A stretch of 10,397 nt of DNA. Source: Haliscomenobacter sp. GTDB lineage: Bacteria; Bacteroidota; Bacteroidia; Chitinophagales; Saprospiraceae. The position numbers and the translations under genes are program-made. Shown one piece after another: positions 6,627 through 10,397 of the stretch. Positions within the stretch are counted from its first letter, which is position 1; each line of letters starts with the position of its first letter. The notes beneath the pieces were generated by a model. The model searched no databases, was not told the DNA's origin, and was given only the letters and a program-made list of their open reading frames with translations. The stretch spans positions 1 to 10,397 of the forward strand of contig NZ_JADKCX010000126.1 of NCBI RefSeq assembly GCF_016718685.1, written 5' to 3'.

Positions 6627-9115
6627 ATGTCCGAACTTCATCCCACGACTGATAGCAATACCTATGTCACCGTCATTCTCCCTATGGCTGTACCCAAACC
6701 CTATACCTACGCTGTACCCGAAGAATGGGTGAGCAAGGTACAGGTCGGCGTGCGGGTAGAAGTGCAGTTTGGCCCCAAGCGACAGTACGCAGCCCTGGTA
6801 TTGAGATTTTGAATACCTCGCCCGGGCACAAAACCAAAAGTATCCTTTCTGTCATCGACGATACCCCGATCATTTGGGCAGAACAACTGCGCTTTTGGCA
6901 ATGGGTCGGGCAGTATTATTGCTGTACCCTGGGCGAGGTCATGCACGCCGCTTTGCCCGCCAACCTCAAACTCGCCAGCGAAACCAGCATCACCCTTAGT
7001 CCATTGTTTGAGGGCGACATCATGGAACTCGAAGACCGGGCCTACCTCATCGCCGAGGCGCTGACCATTCAGCACGAACTTACCCTAGAGCAGGTGCGCG
7101 ATATTTTGGGCATCAAAACCATCTACCCCCTCATCCGCGACCTCCTGGACAAACGCATCATTTACCTCAAGGAAGACCTCAAGGAAAAATTCAAAGCCAA
7201 AACCCTCGCCTGCGTACGCCTGCGCGAGCCCTACGCGAGTCAGCCCGAAACCCTGCAAGATGCCTTTGACAAACTCAGCAGGGCCACCCGACAGGTGGAG
7301 GCCTTGATGGCCTTTCTGCAATTGGCACGGGGACAGGATTACATCCGCCGGGAAGAACTCTACAAACTCGCCAAAGTGGATTCCAGCGTCATCCAAGCCA
7401 TGGAAAAAAAGGGCATTCTGGAAGTGTACGAACGGGAAGTCAGCCGCATTGGTGGATACGAAGACGAAATTGTAGAAGCCGATGTCCTCAGCGCCCAGCA
7501 AGAACGTGCCATTGCGGAGATCCATGCCCAGTTTGAAGAAAAAAACGTCATCCTGCTACAAGGTGTTACCGGAAGTGGAAAAACCCGGGTGTACGTGGAG
7601 CTGATTCGTGAGGCCATGCGTCGCGGTGAACAGGTCTTGTACCTGTTGCCCGAAATTGCCCTGACCACTCAAATCATTGAACGCCTGCAACGCGTTTTTG
7701 GCGACCAGGTCGACGTGTACCACTCCCGCCTCAACAACAACGAACGGGTGGAAATCTGGAACCGTGCCAAGGAAGGCAAAGCCCTCGTTTTGGGTGCACG
7801 TTCGGCCTTGTTTTTGCCCTTCCGCAACCTCAAATTGGTCATCATCGACGAGGAACACGATCCTTCTTTCAAGCAACAAGACCCCAATCCACGTTACCAC
7901 GGGCGGGATGCGGGCATTTACCTCGCCCAATTGTTTGGGGCCAAAGTGCTGCTGGGCACGGCCACGCCCTCGGTAGAGTCGTTTTACAATACCCAGGTGG
8001 GCAAATACGGACTGGTGCGTATGCCCGAGCGTTTTGGCGGACTGGAATTGCCGGAAGTAGAGATCGTCGACCTCAAAAAAGCCCTGCGCGCAGGAAGCAT
8101 GCAATCCCACTTTTCGGTGACCCTGCTCAATGAAATGAAAGCGACCCTGGAACGGGGCGAACAGGTAATTTTGTTCCAAAACCGCCGGGGCTATGCGCCC
8201 GTTTACAAATGTAGTACCTGCAACTGGACCTGCGAGTGCATCCATTGCGACGTGAGTCTGACCTACCACAAAGGGCAAAACAACCTTAAATGCCATTATT
8301 GTGGCTACCAAACCCAGTTGCCCAAAGCATGTCCGGCTTGTGGGGGCAAACAATTGATCGTACAAGGTTTTGGCACCGAAAAAATTGAAGACGAACTGAA
8401 AATATTTCTGCCTGATGCCAAAATCGGGCGCATGGACCTGGATACGGTGCGCAGCAAAAATGCTCATGCCAAAATCATCAACGATTTTGAGGAAGGCCGC
8501 ATCAATGTACTGGTGGGTACCCAAATGGTCACCAAAGGACTGGATTTTGAAAGAGTGGGCCTGGTGGGCGTGCTGAGCGCCGATCAATTGTTGCAGTTTC
8601 CCGATTTTCGTGCCGGAGAACGGGCTTTTCAGCTCATGTTACAGGTGGCAGGCCGGGCCGGGCGCAAACACAAGCGGGGCAAAGTGATCATTCAGTCGCA
8701 CAACGTGGCCAATCCGGTCATCAAAGAGGTGCTGGACGGGGACTTCAAAGCCTTTTACAGCCGTGAAATCATGGAGCGGCAGGAGTTTTTTTACCCGCCT
8801 TTTTACCGCCTCATCCGCATCACCTTGAAGCACAAAAAACCAGAGGTGGTCAATGCCGCCGCCCAGAAATACGGCAATTTTTTGCGGGCAAAACTGGGCG
8901 ATCGCCTGCGTGGCCCGGCAGTGCCTTACGTGGGCAGGGTGCGCTCCTATTTTCTGATTGATTTTCTGATTAAATTGGAGCGCAATCCACATTTGATCGC
9001 CAGCACCAAGGATTTAATCGCCGCCGCTGATCACTTTTTGTTGCAGGAAGAGGGGTATTCGAGTGTGAAGATTGCGGTGGATGTGGATCCTTTTAGGTTC
9101 GGGGTTCGCGGCTAG
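6627..9115 (+). CDS. priA: Primosomal replication-restart helicase PriA (frameshifted near residue 61 in this sequence)
   Basis: With one base restored the gene encodes about 829 residues, normal for Bacteroidota PriA. PriA binds stalled or abandoned forks, unwinds the lagging strand with ATP and loads the primosome. The start at 6627 gives 'MSELHPTTDSNTYVTVILPM' leading into 'AVPKPYTYAVPEEW', the conserved DNA-binding N terminus. Superfamily 2 helicase motifs follow: Walker A 'GVTGSGKT' (313-320), DEEH box (408-411), 'LGTATPSVES', 'VGTQMVTKGLDF' and motif VI 'QVAGRAGR' (673-680). Four C-x-x-C pairs between C529 and C572 form the zinc-binding insert. The C-terminal domain ends 'VKIAVDVDP'; the last residues 'FRFGVRG' run into a repeat tract and look like an added tail. 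At the T4 run 6807-6810 the frame changes from 3 to 2, ending the first part at a TGA at 6810-6812. One more T restores 'YAALVLRFLNTSPGHKTKSI'. A sequencing error is likelier than loss of this housekeeping gene. The ATG at 6725 in the second frame is not the true start. Confidence 0.93.
6807..6812 (+). other. Probable one-base loss in a T4 run (priA frameshift)
   Basis: Frame 3 reads 'RQYAALVLRF' then TGA at 6810-6812, while frame 2 continues 'LNTSPGHKTKSILSVIDD'. A fifth T makes one uninterrupted PriA sequence. Confidence 0.8.
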
Positions 9116-9200
9116 GGTTCGGGGGTTCAATCGGTCGCCGAGCGGAGCCGAGGTGCCCGATTGAACCCCCGAACCTACGAACCCCCGAACTTTCGAACCT
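9095..9200. repeat. GAACC/GGTTC-rich intergenic repeat tract between priA and the GH172 gene
   Basis: Copies of GGTTCGGGGTTC-like sequence occur at 9096-9107 and 9116-9128, with reverse-complement copies such as CGAACCCCCGAAC at 9179-9190 and a shorter CGAACC at 9194-9199. The tract spans the last codons of priA, the whole intergenic gap and the region just before the GH172 start. It is low in complexity and looks like a short dispersed repeat of the genome, which cannot be shown from one window. Confidence 0.65.
9116..9175. repeat. Perfect 19-bp inverted repeat forming a strong hairpin, possible terminator
   Basis: The left arm ggttcgggggttcaatcgg (9116-9134) begins at the base after the priA stop and is exactly complementary to the right arm at 9157-9175. 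The 22-base loop contains a GC-rich, partly palindromic core (GCCGAGCGGAGCCGAGG). No T tract follows, so this is not a standard intrinsic terminator. It may still block or slow transcription, or be a REP-like element. Confidence 0.8.
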
Positions 9201-9208
9201 TGCATATC

Positions 9209-10396
9209 ATGAAACCAACAATCCTTTTTCTCTGCACACTATTCAGCTTGTCGCTCCGGGCGCAAGACCCGCTTTACCGCATGAGCACCGACAAGCCGCG
9301 TTGGGCCACTTTCGAAAATCCCAAAGCCGCACCCGGCGTGGGTGGGATGGAAAACAAAACGGCCAAAGGGCACGCTTACGAGCCCATCCAAGCCGGTGAG
9401 GTAAAAACCCTGCTATCGGTGACGGGGATGGGCATCGTGCAACGCATTTGGCTCACCTTCAACGACCGCAGTCCAGCGATGATGCGCGCCTTGCGCATCG
9501 ACATGTATTGGGACGGTGCCACTCAGCCCGCAGTATCCGCACCCATTGGCGATTTTTTTGGCATTTCCCATGGTCAAATCATGCCCTTTGAAAACGCGTT
9601 GTTTTCCAGTCCCGAAGGCCGTTCGTTCAATTGCCGGATACCCATGCCTTTCCGCAAAGGCGCCCGGATCACGGTAACCAATGAATCGGATAAGGAATTG
9701 GGTTTGTTTTTTTACGATGTCGATTTTCAACGGGTAACGGCCTTCCCCCCCGATGCCTTGTATTTCCATACCCACTGGCGGCGCGAGCACATAACCGAGT
9801 TGGCCAAAGATTTCAATATGCTGCCCGAGGTAACGGGTAAAGGCCGTTTCCTGGGTGTCAACGTTGGCCTGATCACCGCGCCGGAGTACGGAACGAGCTG
9901 GTGGGGAGAAGGTGAGGTCAAAATTTACCTGGACGGCGACGGTCAATTTCCGACCATCGTGGGTACGGGTGCCGAAGATTACATCGGCTCCGGTTGGGGC
10001 CTGGGCAAGTTCATTCAATGGTACCAGGGCTGCCCGGTGGCCAACGACAGCACCCGGCAGTGGTCGTTTTACCGTTTCCACATTCCCGACCCCATTTATT
10101 TTCAGCAAAAACTGCGGGCGACGATCCAGGTACTCGGTGGTCATTCCCGCGATGATGTGCGTCGGATGCTCAAAGAGGGTACTGCCCTGATTCCGGTATC
10201 GGTCAGCCACGACAAAGGGTTCGTGCGTTTGTTTGAAGGCAATCCTCCTGCCCTGGATGCGGCTGATTTTCCGGATGGCTGGGTCAATTTTTACCGTCAG
10301 GAAGACTATTGCGCAACGGCGTATTTTTATCTGGATAAACCGATGAATGGGCTTCCGGCGCTGGCAGCTTTACCAGTGCGGACTAAAGGGATGTAG
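9209..10396 (+). CDS. Secreted glycoside hydrolase family 172 (DUF2961) protein
   Basis: The protein has 395 residues from the ATG at 9209, complete in the window (TAG 10394-10396). Residues 1-18 ('MKPTILFLCTLFSLSLRA') are a signal peptide cleaved before Gln19, so it should be exported to the periplasm or outer surface. The body matches DUF2961 along its length: 'GHAYEPIQAGE' and 'GMGIVQRIWLTF' early, 'PIGDFFGI' (112-119), 'WWGEGEVKIYLDGDG' (231-245), 'PTIVGTGAEDYIGSGWG' (248-264) and 'FYRFHIPDPI' (288-297). Family members with known activity are alpha-D-fructofuranosidase/difructose dianhydride I enzymes and exo-D-arabinofuranosidases acting on furanosides. Acidic residues E234, E236 and E256 lie in the most conserved stretches and are candidates for catalysis, but I cannot align them to a solved structure. 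The in-frame ATG at 9161 would add 16 residues translated from the repeat tract and is rejected. No transporter or other carbohydrate enzyme is visible nearby, so the substrate is open. Confidence 0.88.
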   Translation: MKPTILFLCTLFSLSLRAQDPLYRMSTDKPRWATFENPKAAPGVGGMENKTAKGHAYEPIQAGEVKTLLSVTGMGIVQRIWLTFNDRSPAMMRALRIDMYWDGATQPAVSAPIGDFFGISHGQIMPFENALFSSPEGRSFNCRIPMPFRKGARITVTNESDKELGLFFYDVDFQRVTAFPPDALYFHTHWRREHITELAKDFNMLPEVTGKGRFLGVNVGLITAPEYGTSWWGEGEVKIYLDGDGQFPTIVGTGAEDYIGSGWGLGKFIQWYQGCPVANDSTRQWSFYRFHIPDPIYFQQKLRATIQVLGGHSRDDVRRMLKEGTALIPVSVSHDKGFVRLFEGNPPALDAADFPDGWVNFYRQEDYCATAYFYLDKPMNGLPALAALPVRTKGM

Positions 10397-10397
10397 G

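Noticed and set aside
7556..8587. Minus-strand open frame of 343 residues
   Set aside because: It is antisense to the helicase core of priA, whose motifs fix the coding strand; the product has no recognisable fold and reflects GC-rich codon bias.
9161..9208. Upstream ATG giving a longer GH172 protein
   Set aside because: The extra residues 'MNPRTYEPPNFRTLHI' are a translation of the repeat tract, and they would bury the signal peptide that starts at 9209.
9413..10210. Minus-strand open frame of 265 residues
   Set aside because: It is antisense to the GH172 gene, which matches its family along the whole length.
1..10397. CRISPR array, tRNA, rRNA or insertion sequence
   Set aside because: No regularly spaced direct repeats, no cloverleaf or rRNA sequence recognised, and no transposase or integrase motifs in any frame.

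Overview
The window reads as a chromosome segment of a member of the Bacteroidota, most likely the Saprospiria (Haliscomenobacter/Lewinella-like). Two proteins end in the type IX secretion (T9SS) type B sorting domain with the 'IPNVFSPNxD' signature. One of them also carries SprB-type repeats. Three candidate promoters fit the Bacteroidota TTTG / TAnnTTTG pattern, and there are no obvious Shine-Dalgarno sequences. The genus-level placement is inference from protein style only.

Layout: (1) 1-840 (+), the 3' part of a GT4-type glycosyltransferase carrying an in-frame TAA. (2) 824-1573 (-), a class I SAM-dependent methyltransferase convergent with it. (3) 1574-1740, a divergent promoter region. 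(4) 1741-4813 (+), a secreted surface protein of about 1024 residues with SprB repeats and a T9SS sorting domain, read in three successive frames because of two one-base losses. (5) 4824-5972 (+), a second GT4 glycosyltransferase only 10 bases downstream, with a concealed pair of compensating frameshifts. (6) 5969-6367 (-), a tiny secreted protein that is little more than a signal peptide plus a T9SS sorting domain, sharing a TTAA stop overlap with the glycosyltransferase. (7) 6627-9115 (+), the replication-restart helicase PriA, frameshifted near its N terminus. (8) 9095-9200, a GAACC-rich repeat tract with a perfect 19-bp inverted repeat. (9) 9209-10396 (+), a secreted GH172 (DUF2961) glycoside hydrolase. 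No rRNA, tRNA, CRISPR array or transposase is visible.

Functionally, the left half is a cell-surface block: two sugar transferases, a methyltransferase, a large exported T9SS cargo and a small T9SS-tagged protein. The right half is a housekeeping helicase followed by a probable exported sugar hydrolase. I see no convincing new defence or mobile system.

The most notable feature is frame damage. Four probable one-base losses lie in runs of four to seven identical bases (T7, C5, A5, T4), in three genes including the housekeeping gene priA. There is also one probable one-base gain and one nonsense codon. This pattern points more to homopolymer sequencing or assembly error than to gene decay, so the surface protein, the second glycosyltransferase and PriA are probably intact in the organism. 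The nonsense codon at 382-384 is a substitution in ordinary sequence and may be real.
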